Source: Lentisphaerota bacterium
Lineage (GTDB): Bacteria; Verrucomicrobiota; Lentisphaeria; Victivallales; Victivallaceae
Direction: 5' to 3'
Assembly (NCBI GenBank): GCA_015061625.1
Contig: SUWG01000015.1
Coordinates: 1-57,691 of the forward strand
DNA length: 57,691 nt
The notes under the pieces are model-generated. The model was not told where the DNA came from. It searched no databases and saw only the letters and a list, made by a program, of their open reading frames with translations. Shown here piece by piece: positions 37,937 through 47,083 of this stretch (position 1 is its first letter; each line of letters starts with the position of its first letter). The position numbers were made by a program, and so were the translations under genes.

Positions 37937-38585
37937 GATACTCAATTATGGCACATATATTGGCAATCACGGTCGGGTGGGAATTGACTTCCGGCGAATG
38001 TCCGGCCAGATGATGCACCATTTCCCCGCCCCACGGTGTGCGGCAGACAAAACATTGGGGAAACACCCCCTCACCGATGAAAGTATCCATCAGCACTTCC
38101 ACCGGCGAAACCTGTTCCAGATCAATGTATATCTCATCGGCAGGCAACGTTACGCCCGTTAATTTCCCCGTCAAAAGATGACGGCATTTGCACTTCCGCA
38201 ACGTATAAGGTTTGACCGGATGACACGATGGTGACACCTGATCCGGATCACCGGGCCGCACCCAGCGCAAACCAACGATTCTGCGCCACCACGGCCACTG
38301 CCAGAATGCCGCACTTGCACCGTGAAGCAACAACACATTGCCCCCGTTTTCCAGATAACGGAGAACGAACTTTTCCGCATTGCCATCCGGATGCGGAATG
38401 TTGCAACTGCCGCCGATCATATTCAGAATCAGCAATTCGCAATCATTCAGAAATTTTCCGGACTCCAACAACTGCCAGTCATCTTCCGCAAAATTTGTCC
38501 GGTTCCGGATATTTTCCGGCAGATGTTCAAAAATCACCCGCCCCGGATGGGTATCATAGTGGTTGTCCGCCAAAAAGTAAAACAT
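37914..38585 (-). CDS. ThuA-like domain protein
   Basis: A 223-residue protein resembling the trehalose-utilisation (ThuA) family, a type 1 glutamine amidotransferase-like fold. The region 'GGNVLLLHGASAAFWQWPWW' with 'LHG' matches the family's nucleophile-elbow area, though there is no catalytic Cys there. 'GEMVHHLAGHSPEVNSHPT' resembles the late His motif. ThuA proteins occur widely in sugar-degradation gene sets with unclear biochemistry. It is the last gene of the minus-strand uronate operon, 24 bp after kdgK. It overlaps the end of the opposing surface-repeat gene by 23 bp. Confidence 0.7.
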   Translation of the reverse strand: MFYFLADNHYDTHPGRVIFEHLPENIRNRTNFAEDDWQLLESGKFLNDCELLILNMIGGSCNIPHPDGNAEKFVLRYLENGGNVLLLHGASAAFWQWPWWRRIVGLRWVRPGDPDQVSPSCHPVKPYTLRKCKCRHLLTGKLTGVTLPADEIYIDLEQVSPVEVLMDTFIGEGVFPQCFVCRTPWGGEMVHHLAGHSPEVNSHPTVIANICAIIEYLTYPCQN

Positions 38586-38609
38586 GGGTTCCCCCCCAAT
38601 GAAGCAGAT

Positions 38610-39704
38610 TCAGCGGTCAACCCGCGCACTGCCGCCATTCATCAATTTGAATACCTCCTCTTTGACTGCCATTGAGGTATCTCCCGGTGTCGTCATCGCC
38701 AATGCCCCGTGCGCCGCCCCGCAATCAACGGCAAATCCGATATCTTCCCCGCTGATCAAGCCGTAGATCAACCCCGAAGCAAAACTATCCCCGCCGCCGA
38801 CCCGGTCGTAAATTTCCAATTCCGGACGATTCACCGCCACCGCAAATCTGCCATCGCCGTAAGCGATCGCCCCCCAATCATTCACCGTGGCACTTTTTAC
38901 CGAACGCATCGTAGTGGCCACCACCTGAAAATTGGGGTAATGTTTCAACGCCTCCTGAATCATCGCCTTGAAACTTTCCACCGGCAGACAGGTCAAATTG
39001 TCATCCACTCCCCCGATTTCCAAACCGAGACAGGCGGTGAAATCTTCCTCATTGCCGATCATGACATCCACATATTCAGCGATCTGCTTATTCACCTCCT
39101 GCGCCCGTGCTTTGCCGCCGATGCTCTTCCACAAACTGGCCCGGTAGTTCAAATCGTAACTGGTCACCGTGCCGTATTCTCTGGCCTTTTTCAGAGCCTC
39201 GACCGCCACCAGCGCAGTGGTTTCCGACAAAGCGGCAAAAATGCCGCCGGTATGGAAGTGGCGGACACCGTATTTCCCGAAAATCTCATCCCAGTCGATC
39301 ATCCCCGGTTTGAGTTGAGATACCGCCGTATTGCCCCGGTCGGAACAACTTTTCGCCCCCCGGATGCCGAAACCGCGCTCCACGAAATTCAAACCGTTAC
39401 GCACACTGCGGCCGATACCGTCATCCGCCGCCCAGCGGATGAAACGGGTATCCACCCCGCCCTGCAAGATGAAATCTTCCACCAGACGGCCGACCGGATT
39501 ATCCGCCAATGCCGTCACCACGGCACTGCGCAGACCGAAACAGCGGCGCAATCCGCGAACCACATTATATTCGCCGCCGCCCTCCCAGACTTTGAATTGC
39601 CTTGCCGTATGAATCCTGCCGTCACCGGGGTCGAAACGGAGCATGATTTCCCCCAGACTCAAAGCATCAAAGGCGCAACTTGCCGCCGGTTTGTATTTCA
39701 ACAT
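38610..39704 (-). CDS. kdgK: 2-keto-3-deoxygluconate kinase (PfkB family)
   Basis: A 364-residue sugar kinase. The PfkB pattern is visible: 'LSLGEIMLRFDPGDGRIHTA' at the start, the glycine motif 'WEGGGEYNVVRGLRRCFG', 'TSYDLNYRASLW' and, near the C-terminus, the ATP-binding 'GGGDSFASGLIYGLISG' with the catalytic Asp. KDG kinase phosphorylates 2-keto-3-deoxygluconate to KDPG, which the adjacent aldolase splits into pyruvate and glyceraldehyde-3-phosphate. The length is slightly above the family norm because of an insertion near residue 130. It starts 4 bp after the aldolase gene, with GAGGTAAG upstream. The pairing with eda strongly supports KDG rather than another sugar. Confidence 0.88.
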   Translation of the reverse strand: MLKYKPAASCAFDALSLGEIMLRFDPGDGRIHTARQFKVWEGGGEYNVVRGLRRCFGLRSAVVTALADNPVGRLVEDFILQGGVDTRFIRWAADDGIGRSVRNGLNFVERGFGIRGAKSCSDRGNTAVSQLKPGMIDWDEIFGKYGVRHFHTGGIFAALSETTALVAVEALKKAREYGTVTSYDLNYRASLWKSIGGKARAQEVNKQIAEYVDVMIGNEEDFTACLGLEIGGVDDNLTCLPVESFKAMIQEALKHYPNFQVVATTMRSVKSATVNDWGAIAYGDGRFAVAVNRPELEIYDRVGGGDSFASGLIYGLISGEDIGFAVDCGAAHGALAMTTPGDTSMAVKEEVFKLMNGGSARVDR

Positions 39705-39708
39705 CGTC

Positions 39709-40371
39709 TTACCTCACCAAACTGTTTTTCAACTCGACCGCCCCGGCAACCGCCTGCCGGATGGCATCCCAGTTATTATTTTCGATATCCGCACTTTTGC
39801 CCAGATAAGTACCGCCGACTGCCACCACCTCATTCACCGCCAGATATTCAGCGGCATTGGCGGCAGTCACTCCGCCGGTCGGCATGAAACGGATTCCCCG
39901 GTGCCGGTAGGGAGCGATGATCGACTTGAGCATTTTCACCCCTCCGGCCTCCCCGGCGGGGAAGAACTTCAGAAATTTGCAGCCGAGGTACATCGCCTGT
40001 TCCACCTCTGACGGGGTGCAGACCCCCGGAGCAAAAGCAAAGGCGTTTCTGACCGCCTCACTGACCACTGCCGGATTGAATCCGGGGGCCACGGCGAACT
40101 TCGCTCCGGAGTCAAATGCCCGGTTTAATTCATCAATATCCAACACCGTACCCGCGCCGAGATACAATTCCGGAAAACGTTTTGCCGCTTCGGTGATGAT
40201 CCGGGATGCCGCCTTAGTTCGGAAAGTGATTTCAGCGGCAGGCAGTCCGCATTGCATAAGCACTTCGCACATTTTCAAGCCGCGGTCAACGTCATTAAGC
40301 ACCAGCACCGGCACGATACGGATTTTTTCCAGAACCGCAACCGCATCCGCACAATTCTTTTCAAAACTCAT
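39709..40371 (-). CDS. eda: 2-dehydro-3-deoxyphosphogluconate (KDPG) aldolase
   Basis: A 220-residue class I aldolase. 'EITFRTKAASRII' holds the conserved Glu and Arg/Thr region, 'GAGTVLD' follows, and 'CKFLKFFPAGEAGG' carries the Schiff-base Lys; 'MPTGGV' is the phosphate loop. It cleaves KDPG to pyruvate and glyceraldehyde-3-phosphate, finishing the uronate branch. The true start is ATG 40371, overlapping the stop of the flavin oxidoreductase gene by 4 bp (ATGA); the long frame to 40512 is rejected. The Shine-Dalgarno AAGGAG lies inside the previous gene. Closely linked to kdgK. Confidence 0.92.
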   Translation of the reverse strand: MSFEKNCADAVAVLEKIRIVPVLVLNDVDRGLKMCEVLMQCGLPAAEITFRTKAASRIITEAAKRFPELYLGAGTVLDIDELNRAFDSGAKFAVAPGFNPAVVSEAVRNAFAFAPGVCTPSEVEQAMYLGCKFLKFFPAGEAGGVKMLKSIIAPYRHRGIRFMPTGGVTAANAAEYLAVNEVVAVGGTYLGKSADIENNNWDAIRQAVAGAVELKNSLVR

Positions 40372-41810
40372 CTGCCGATTCTCCTTTTGATTTCCCGTAA
40401 CTTCTGTGCTTCGGGCAACTGTTTGTAAAAATGATCCAGCGGATAACAGCCGGAAATCATGCCGTTCCTCGGCGCACTCGTGCAATCTCCGAATGTCCGG
40501 CAGATACGGCACCGGTCAAGCCCCCTGCCCGCCAGAGTATCGGCACATATTTCCGGGTAGGCAAGTACCATGCGCCCGATACCGGCAAAATCCGTTTCCT
40601 GATGGGCAATGGCATATTCCGCGGCATAAGGCAGATACTCCTGCAAACAACTGTAACCGGCTCCCACGATCAGCATTTCCGGAACTTGGCTTTTCAACAC
40701 CCTCACCGCTTTGAGATGGCGGGAAACATTGTAAAGCGGATGCTCCGGCATCTCATAACCGTCAGTTACCGGATAATATGCCGGTCGTTGCAAATGGACA
40801 TTGTAATAAGGACTGCCGACCGTGGCACAAATCAGACCGACACCGTATTCCTGCATCATTCTGACCAGTTTCACCGGTTCAGTCAACTTTTCATCCATAT
40901 CCAGACCGCTGCCGTCACCGCCGAATGCGTAAGGGTATTCCCCCTGCCACGGCATCGCCTCGCCGACCCCGTCACTGCCTTTGACAAAGGGCATGATGTC
41001 AAAAATGCTGATGCGGGAAGACAACTCCAAACCCGGAGCGGCTTGCTGAATTCCTTCGGCGATCTCCCGGAAAAACCGGGTGCGGTTCTCAAAAGAACCG
41101 CCGTAGGGCCCCGGCCGGTCAAAGGCGGAAAGAAATTCATGCCCCAGATAGCCGTGGGCCAGTTTGATATCCACGAAATCGAATCCGGCCTTTCGGGCGA
41201 TCACCGCCGCTTTGACGAAATGGGCAACGATGTTCCGCACTTCCCGGTCACTGACCACATTGGCAGGCGAATTACCGAATTTCTTATCCAGCAACGGGTG
41301 ACTGTAAGCGGTCACCGATTCCAGCAGATCATCCCGGTGCGGGTGGGAAAACCGCCCGGAATGGGTCAACTGCAAACCGATCACCAGATCATCTGCCGTG
41401 CCGAATTTCGCCTTGTGGGTCTGCCGCATTTCCAAACAGAGTGTTTTCAGCGATTCCGCCGTATTTTCAGAAATCATCAACTGCCGGGGGTTGCTTCTGC
41501 CCGACTCCATCACGGCGGCCGCTTCCGTGCCGTAAATCAGTTTGGCACCGCTTCCGGCAAAATTCAACCACCGGCGGCGGGTGAATTCCGATGGGTTGCC
41601 GTCTGCCGCACAATCCCAGCCTTCCATCGGCAGAATTGCCCAGCGGTTGCCGATGGTGCGCCCCTTGAAATCCGCCTTGCGGGCGAGAGCCGCCGAACCG
41701 TCTGCGGGAATATTTTCCGCCAGAAAAATGTCGATATTCTCACTTTTCAAATAGGCGGCAAATTCCCCGGCACTTTTGAATTCAGTAACTTTGCGAAAGT
41801 GCTTTGCCAT
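40368..41810 (-). CDS. Old-yellow-enzyme-like NADH:flavin oxidoreductase with 4Fe-4S motif
   Basis: A 480-residue protein with an FMN-binding TIM barrel: 'LQLTHSGRFSHP' and 'DFVDIKLAHGYLGHEFLSAF' are the OYE active-site segments. The C-terminal C-x2-C-x5-C-x11-C ('CRICRTFGDC' onward) matches the 4Fe-4S binding site of 2,4-dienoyl-CoA reductase-type members, with the last cysteine in 'ISGCYP'. The NADPH-binding half of that enzyme is missing. The start is ATG 41810, just after the regulator's stop; the frame to 41858 overlaps it. In this operon it presumably reduces an unsaturated sugar acid on the way to KDG, but the substrate is a guess. Confidence 0.82.
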   Translation of the reverse strand: MAKHFRKVTEFKSAGEFAAYLKSENIDIFLAENIPADGSAALARKADFKGRTIGNRWAILPMEGWDCAADGNPSEFTRRRWLNFAGSGAKLIYGTEAAAVMESGRSNPRQLMISENTAESLKTLCLEMRQTHKAKFGTADDLVIGLQLTHSGRFSHPHRDDLLESVTAYSHPLLDKKFGNSPANVVSDREVRNIVAHFVKAAVIARKAGFDFVDIKLAHGYLGHEFLSAFDRPGPYGGSFENRTRFFREIAEGIQQAAPGLELSSRISIFDIMPFVKGSDGVGEAMPWQGEYPYAFGGDGSGLDMDEKLTEPVKLVRMMQEYGVGLICATVGSPYYNVHLQRPAYYPVTDGYEMPEHPLYNVSRHLKAVRVLKSQVPEMLIVGAGYSCLQEYLPYAAEYAIAHQETDFAGIGRMVLAYPEICADTLAGRGLDRCRICRTFGDCTSAPRNGMISGCYPLDHFYKQLPEAQKLREIKRRIGR

Positions 41811-41812
41811 AT

Positions 41813-42334
41813 TCAGAACCGTTTCCCTTTTTTCAGATGGATTATCAGCATCCGGCAATCTTCCAGCACATGATAGTTGTGCAGAAGTAAAGCATCAAAC
41901 TGGATGGAATCACCAACAGTAAGGATATGGGTTTCATCGGGCAGAGAAAAGCGGATTTTGCCCTCCAGCACCCAGCATAATTCATAATCGTCACGGTGCA
42001 ATTCGGGGGTGGCCAATTCCGCCCCGGCCGGAGCATTGGCATACATGACCCGCATATTGCCGTAATCGACCCGGTTGATCCGGAAATCCCCGGAAAGGTA
42101 ACTTTCAGCCTTGACCTGATGGGAAATGCGGTTTTCCGCCAGCGAAATGAAGTCCGACACGGTCAGACCGAATACCCTTGCCAACCGGAAAAGGGTATCG
42201 ATTTCGCCCTTGGTCTGATTGCGTTCAAGTTTGGAAATGACACTGGCGGAAACGCCGCTTCTTTCCGACAGATCAGCGATGCTGTATTGATGCTGTTTGC
42301 GCAACTCCCGCAAAATGGAAAAATCACAAATCAT
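41813..42334 (-). CDS. XRE-family transcriptional regulator with cupin domain
   Basis: A 173-residue regulator. Residues 1-60 form a helix-turn-helix of the XRE type ('YSIADLSERSGVSASVISKLERNQTKGEIDTLFRLARVFGLT'). The rest is a cupin fold ('LHRDDYELCWVLEGKIRFSL' with conserved His and Glu; 'TVGDSIQFDALLLHNYHV'). XRE-cupin regulators bind a small metabolite in the cupin and control neighbouring catabolic genes. It overlaps the FAD protein gene by 4 bp and lies in the middle of the operon it probably controls. The inducer is unknown; a uronate derivative would fit. Confidence 0.88.
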   Translation of the reverse strand: MICDFSILRELRKQHQYSIADLSERSGVSASVISKLERNQTKGEIDTLFRLARVFGLTVSDFISLAENRISHQVKAESYLSGDFRINRVDYGNMRVMYANAPAGAELATPELHRDDYELCWVLEGKIRFSLPDETHILTVGDSIQFDALLLHNYHVLEDCRMLIIHLKKGKRF

Positions 42335-44244
42335 ATTTTCTCTCCGTAATTTCCGCCATTGCGGTATTCCCGCCAGACGGTTTCAAACCATCCATCACTC
42401 TGCGGCACCGGACGGCACTCCTGCCAGAATAATTCCGGATAGCCCGATGCCCCGAAACCGCAAACCATCAAGCAGTTGCGGAATGCTTTGTTTTCCGCTT
42501 TCATCCGCCACTTTTCCGGCAGAAGCGGTGAAATCCTTTCCCCGTTTTCATCCAGCACCAGCGAACCTCCGCGCGAACCGGTATAATCTATCTGCATCAG
42601 AATCGATTCCAGATAAAAGATATGCGCCAGACACAAGTAAGCGTTGCGTAAAACTTCGACCGCCTCTTGAGGCGTGGCGTGCTGTAACCCGTCATTGGCG
42701 ATGCGCTGATATTGTTTATACCCCTCATCCAGTGCTTCCGTAACGCCGGATGCCTCGCGGATGAATGCCCCGTGGCGGCTCATCCGGCGGGCAATTTGCG
42801 CTCTTTCACTCTGCCACTGGTATTGCATGGGCATATTCCGGCGCAACTCCAGCAACCTCAATTCTTCAGCGGCGATCCGGTCAAATTCCGCCTGATCCAT
42901 CGAATCACTGCGGTAGGTCGCGGCAATGAATTCCGCCGCGCGGAATGCCCCGGCCTGCCCGGCATTGAGTGCCGCTCCGCCCGGTCTGACCACCCCGTGC
43001 GAACCATTGACTTCACCGACCGGGAAAAGGTGGCGCAAATTGACGGATTCCCACCAGATGTTCCCCGCCAGACCGCCGTTGTTGTGCTGGGCGCAGACGG
43101 CGACTTCCAATGGTTCAGTTTTCAAATCTATGCCGAAACTTTCGAAGAGTTCCAACGCCGGAAGATTCATCTTTTCCAGCCTTTCTGCCGGAGAACCGCC
43201 CTGCGCCCCGGAACGGGTCAGATATTCCCGGCATCCGGCGGAAAATTCCGGTAAAGCGAAATCATCCGGATCACGCCGGTAATCCAGAAAGACCCGGCGG
43301 CCCCTTTCCACCGTTTCAATGTAGGTGAAAATGTCGATCAGCGATGATCCCGGCACCTGACCGGCGGCAAACGGCCACTGATAACCTTTCAGAAAAACCG
43401 CATTATACATTTCCGTTGCCGAGGCAAAATATTCCCGCAGAAATTCCCGTTCATCCCCGCCATCGGCATCCGTGGAAATGAACCGGGGCAACACCTGCAT
43501 ATAACTGCCGGAAACATTCCAGCGGAATTTGACCGCCGCCAGACCGAATTGACTTTCCGCCAGATTGCACGCCCTGCCCCCGGCTTCCAGAGCCACGCCG
43601 ATCGCCCCGGTATGGGCAACCGGATAAACACTGGTGTCATACATTCCGCCCGGCCCGCCGGTGGCAAATACGGTATTTTCCGCTTGAATGCACTCAAATT
43701 CACCGCTTTGTGCATCGATGAATATTGCCCCGCAAACCCGGCTTTTCGCCTTATCGGTCAGAAGTTTCACCACCACTTTGTTTTCAAAGACGGCGATTTG
43801 CCGCCGGTGAAGTTCAGCAATCAACGCCCGGCACATATCCCGTGAAGTATACGGCCCGCAGCTGGTCGCCCGCCGCCGGGGGTCATGATCGGTCTTGTAA
43901 CCGGCATACTGCCCGTAAAGATCATGCGGAAACGGCACACCCAGAGAGACCAGATGATGAAATCCCAGCGTGGAAAGGGCCGCTTCCACCAGAGCGATAT
44001 CCCCGTGGACAGCCCCGCCGGAAGCCAGATCCAGAGCCATATCGTAAGGTGAATCGGCCTCTTTGCCGTACATTCCGAGTTTGTAATAGGTTTGCTTGTC
44101 ACTGCCGGTATTTATGGATGTACCCATATTCAGCCCTTCGGTGTAAACCGCCAGATCAGTCACACCGAGCGCGTGAAGCCGTACTGCGGCACACAATCCG
44201 GCGGCCCCGCTGCCGATAACCAGAGTATTAAGCTTTTTCATCAT
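42331..44244 (-). CDS. FAD-dependent oxidoreductase (fumarate reductase-like flavoprotein)
   Basis: A 637-residue flavoprotein. The N-terminal dinucleotide-binding motif is 'VIGSGAAGLCAAVRLHALG', and the FAD_binding_2 pattern follows ('GGPGGMYDTSVYPVAHTGAIG', 'FPVGEVNGSHGVVRPGGAALN'). This places it in the succinate dehydrogenase/fumarate reductase/aspartate oxidase group. No heme-binding or covalent-FAD signature is visible. It overlaps the XRE gene by 4 bp and abuts the SDR gene, so it is co-transcribed with them. In a KDG pathway it may reduce or oxidise a keto-sugar acid together with the OYE-like enzyme; the electron partner is unknown. Confidence 0.82.
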   Translation of the reverse strand: MMKKLNTLVIGSGAAGLCAAVRLHALGVTDLAVYTEGLNMGTSINTGSDKQTYYKLGMYGKEADSPYDMALDLASGGAVHGDIALVEAALSTLGFHHLVSLGVPFPHDLYGQYAGYKTDHDPRRRATSCGPYTSRDMCRALIAELHRRQIAVFENKVVVKLLTDKAKSRVCGAIFIDAQSGEFECIQAENTVFATGGPGGMYDTSVYPVAHTGAIGVALEAGGRACNLAESQFGLAAVKFRWNVSGSYMQVLPRFISTDADGGDEREFLREYFASATEMYNAVFLKGYQWPFAAGQVPGSSLIDIFTYIETVERGRRVFLDYRRDPDDFALPEFSAGCREYLTRSGAQGGSPAERLEKMNLPALELFESFGIDLKTEPLEVAVCAQHNNGGLAGNIWWESVNLRHLFPVGEVNGSHGVVRPGGAALNAGQAGAFRAAEFIAATYRSDSMDQAEFDRIAAEELRLLELRRNMPMQYQWQSERAQIARRMSRHGAFIREASGVTEALDEGYKQYQRIANDGLQHATPQEAVEVLRNAYLCLAHIFYLESILMQIDYTGSRGGSLVLDENGERISPLLPEKWRMKAENKAFRNCLMVCGFGASGYPELFWQECRPVPQSDGWFETVWREYRNGGNYGEKI

Positions 44245-45012
44245 TCAGAATCTTTCAATGGCTAAACCGCCGTCAATATTTATCACCTGACCGGTCGAAT
44301 AGGCCAATGCACCATCGGCCAGCATCGCCACGGCCCGGCCGATATCCTCCGGCATCCCCCACCGTTTCTGCAAGGTCAAGCCGCCGGAGATCATCTTATC
44401 ATATTTATCGGCCACTGCTGATGTCATATCGCTTTTGATCACACCGGGGCGCAACTCATAAACGGCGATATGCTCATCAGCCAGACGGACAGCGAAAAGT
44501 TTGGTTGCCATAGCAACTGCCGCTTTGGAAAGACAATATTCCCCCCGGTTGATACTGGCGAAATCCGCCGACACACTGCCGATATTGATAATGCACCGGA
44601 ATTTACCATCCTTGGCGGCGATCATCCGTTTGGCGGCCGACTGGGAAAGGAAAAACGGCCCTTTCAGATTGATCGCCATCACCCGGTCGAAACTTTCACT
44701 GCTCATATCCAGCAGGTCACTTCTCACTTCGGGGGCGACCCCGGCGTTATTGACCAGAATATCCAGCGTGCCGAATTGCCGGATGAAATCCTCCAGCATA
44801 TTTTCCCGCATTGCCGCATCGGCGACATCACAGGCAAAAAAGGCGAATTTTCCCGGAAATTCCGTTTGCAACTCCTTGAGGAATGCGACTGTTGCGGCAT
44901 TTTCCGAGCGGCCGCAAAAGCCGACATTGTGTCCGTTTTTGGCCAGTTCCCTGACGATTCCCGCCCCGATACCGCGCGTGCCGCCGGTAATCAGAATATT
45001 ACTTTTTTCCAT
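44245..45012 (-). CDS. Short-chain dehydrogenase/reductase (SDR)
   Basis: A 255-residue classical SDR. The cofactor motif 'LITGGTRGIGAGIVREL' begins at residue 7, 'LVNNAGVAPE' is at about 85-94, the catalytic Ser lies in 'CIINIGSVSAD', and the catalytic Tyr-x3-Lys is 'YCLSKAAVAM'. The length and 'GGTRGIG' are typical of 3-ketoacyl-ACP reductase-like enzymes, but the operon points to a sugar-acid role such as KduD or gluconate 5-dehydrogenase. It is the first gene of the operon, with AGGAGCGG upstream and a near-consensus promoter TTGACA-N17-TATATT. Confidence 0.88.
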   Translation of the reverse strand: MEKSNILITGGTRGIGAGIVRELAKNGHNVGFCGRSENAATVAFLKELQTEFPGKFAFFACDVADAAMRENMLEDFIRQFGTLDILVNNAGVAPEVRSDLLDMSSESFDRVMAINLKGPFFLSQSAAKRMIAAKDGKFRCIINIGSVSADFASINRGEYCLSKAAVAMATKLFAVRLADEHIAVYELRPGVIKSDMTSAVADKYDKMISGGLTLQKRWGMPEDIGRAVAMLADGALAYSTGQVINIDGGLAIERF

Positions 45013-45045
45013 AAGCCGCTCCTGTTGCGCACTTCATCCCGCTAA

Positions 45046-45074
45046 AATATACTCCGCATGAAGAGTTTTGTCAA
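45046..45074 (-). promoter_or_regulatory. Promoter of the uronate operon
   Basis: Minus strand TTGACA (45069-45074), 17 bp, TATATT (45046-45051). It precedes the SDR gene; no repeat resembling an operator was identified. Confidence 0.65.
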
Positions 45075-45084
45075 GAATTTTTAT

Positions 45085-47049
45085 TCACCATTTACGCTTA
45101 TCGTCCTTGATTCTGGCACTGTAAGGGCGGTAGGAATCGCTTTTCCAGATTTTCTCTGCCGGGGAAAATTCCGCCGCCGACATGACTTTGACCGCATAGG
45201 GGGCGAAATCGACTGTCACTTGAGAATCAACGACTTTCAGCGGTTCATTTTCATAGATAACATTCAACTTATCTTCATTCATTCCGGTAAAAACCGCCTT
45301 TACCGCTTCCGGAGATTCATTGATGGCGATATAGTAACGTTTACCCTCAAAATCTTTCACGATGAAACGGATTTTTTCCTCATTGCAGACCACGCCGTGA
45401 CCGTCAACCATTCTGGCGGTAAGCACGGGGGTAAGGTAGGTCAGTTCCAGAGTGACCCGGCGCAAACCTTTCCAGAACTCATCCGGCACATGGAGCGTAT
45501 AGCCCAGCCAGTGATACTGGATCCCGGTCGCCCCGTGGCAAATCGCATTGAATGCCATGAAACGGCTCTCTTCCCATGAGGGATAATATATTCCGGGTAT
45601 CTGATCGGCGGGCAGACCGGGAGCCTGAAAATGTTTCCAGGCAAATCCCTGCAGGATCATCCATACCGGGCGGCGGAACTCCACGGCCTGCATACAGCGG
45701 TCGGTATGTTTGCCGACTGCGGTCATGGTGCGGTCTTCGACCATGTCGCCGTGGTTGGCTCCCAGCGGATAGATATCCACGCCGAAAACGTCGCAGATAC
45801 GGGTGGCATATTCCCGTTTGGCTTCCATGGTGCCGCAGGGTGATTCATTGTACCACGAGGGGTGATAGGGGTCAAGTTTCCGGATATCCTGATAGACCTC
45901 TTCCATCGGTTCGATCTGAACTCCCCGCCACATGGCTTCATCCGGGGCGAAATAACCGAAAAAGTACGGGTGATCCCGGTGTTGCACGATCAAATCGCAC
46001 CATTTTTTTCTTTCGGCCTCTTTTTCCTCCGGGGTATTGCCCTCAAAGGCAGTCGGTAACTCAATGACACTCAATATCTTATGCTTTTCGGCAATTTTCA
46101 GTAAAGAAAAACGGTACGGGTCATCGCGCGGCAGCAGGAAAACGTTGAAACCGGCTTCCTTGAGAAATTCGATATCTTCATCCCGGTCGCCGCGATTGGT
46201 GAACCACCAGTGGCCGATCTGGAAAAACGGTTTGCCGTTGAGCAAAGTTACGCCGTCATCCCGGAACGTAACTTCGACCGGATTGGGCGGATAATGGCGG
46301 ATGGGTTTGACTTCGGAATATATCTCTTTGTTTTCAGCGTTGAAAACTTTCAAGGTCAATTCAAAGGATTTGCCCATTTCCGGAACGGGCAACTCAAACC
46401 TTTTATCCTCATCCGCTTTCATATATTTGAATTCTTTAATACCACATTCATAATCGGTCAAACTCAAAATGCATGAGGCGGCTTCCGGAGCAAAAAACAC
46501 CACTTTACCGGTGATTTTCTCTGCCGGATTGGTGTGAAACACCCCGTCACGGTAGTTAAAAGGCATATCCAGTTGGATCTCCCCGATATTCCGCTTTTCC
46601 ACAGCCAACTCAAGTTTGAAATTATGCAGCTGGACTTTGGCTGGCCCTTTGGCTTCCACTGCGAAACGCACCGTTTCATGTCCTTCGGGCACCTGAAATG
46701 AAAGATATTTCACATGATAAAAACTCATGCAATCCAGAAAATTGGGCGTACCGGCGAAACGCTGACCCTGCAGACCGATGATCTGATTGCCCTCTTTGTC
46801 GATCGGATAGACCCGGAAATAGTGTGTCGTTGCGGCATCGCCGAATCCGGGAACGCCATGCACCGTATAGGAGATGCGGTATTTGGCCGATGCTTCCACC
46901 CTGACCGCTTCACTGACGGCACGGGCGACCGGCCCGTCTGCCGGGGCGAAAAGTTCCAGCACGGTCTGATTTTCCTCATTGGCGGTGATCTGTGCGCCCT
47001 GCTCCAGTTGCCAACCGGCGAACTCCGTTGAAAAAAACTGTTCTTCCAT
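45085..47049 (-). CDS. Putative TIM-barrel glycoside hydrolase with N-terminal carbohydrate-binding-like domains
   Basis: A 654-residue protein without a signal peptide, probably cytoplasmic. The first 250 residues are beta-rich (jelly-roll type, 'TEFAGWQLEQGAQI', 'SAKYRISYTVHGVP'). The C-terminal half looks like a glycosidase barrel: 'LLNGKPFFQIGHWWFTNRGD', 'FFGYFAPDEAMWRG' with an acidic pair, 'PYHPSWYNESPCG' and 'GATGIQYHWLG'. Such proteins are common in this phylum; the exact GH family cannot be fixed. It lies upstream of the uronate operon and is likely to supply its sugars. The promoter was not located. Confidence 0.6.
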   Translation of the reverse strand: MEEQFFSTEFAGWQLEQGAQITANEENQTVLELFAPADGPVARAVSEAVRVEASAKYRISYTVHGVPGFGDAATTHYFRVYPIDKEGNQIIGLQGQRFAGTPNFLDCMSFYHVKYLSFQVPEGHETVRFAVEAKGPAKVQLHNFKLELAVEKRNIGEIQLDMPFNYRDGVFHTNPAEKITGKVVFFAPEAASCILSLTDYECGIKEFKYMKADEDKRFELPVPEMGKSFELTLKVFNAENKEIYSEVKPIRHYPPNPVEVTFRDDGVTLLNGKPFFQIGHWWFTNRGDRDEDIEFLKEAGFNVFLLPRDDPYRFSLLKIAEKHKILSVIELPTAFEGNTPEEKEAERKKWCDLIVQHRDHPYFFGYFAPDEAMWRGVQIEPMEEVYQDIRKLDPYHPSWYNESPCGTMEAKREYATRICDVFGVDIYPLGANHGDMVEDRTMTAVGKHTDRCMQAVEFRRPVWMILQGFAWKHFQAPGLPADQIPGIYYPSWEESRFMAFNAICHGATGIQYHWLGYTLHVPDEFWKGLRRVTLELTYLTPVLTARMVDGHGVVCNEEKIRFIVKDFEGKRYYIAINESPEAVKAVFTGMNEDKLNVIYENEPLKVVDSQVTVDFAPYAVKVMSAAEFSPAEKIWKSDSYRPYSARIKDDKRKW

Positions 47050-47083
47050 TTGTCAAACTTTCAGATAGTTCTGTTGATATTCA

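Noticed and set aside
40431..41873. 480-codon plus-strand frame
   Set aside because: Antisense to the OYE-like gene, which has clear family motifs.
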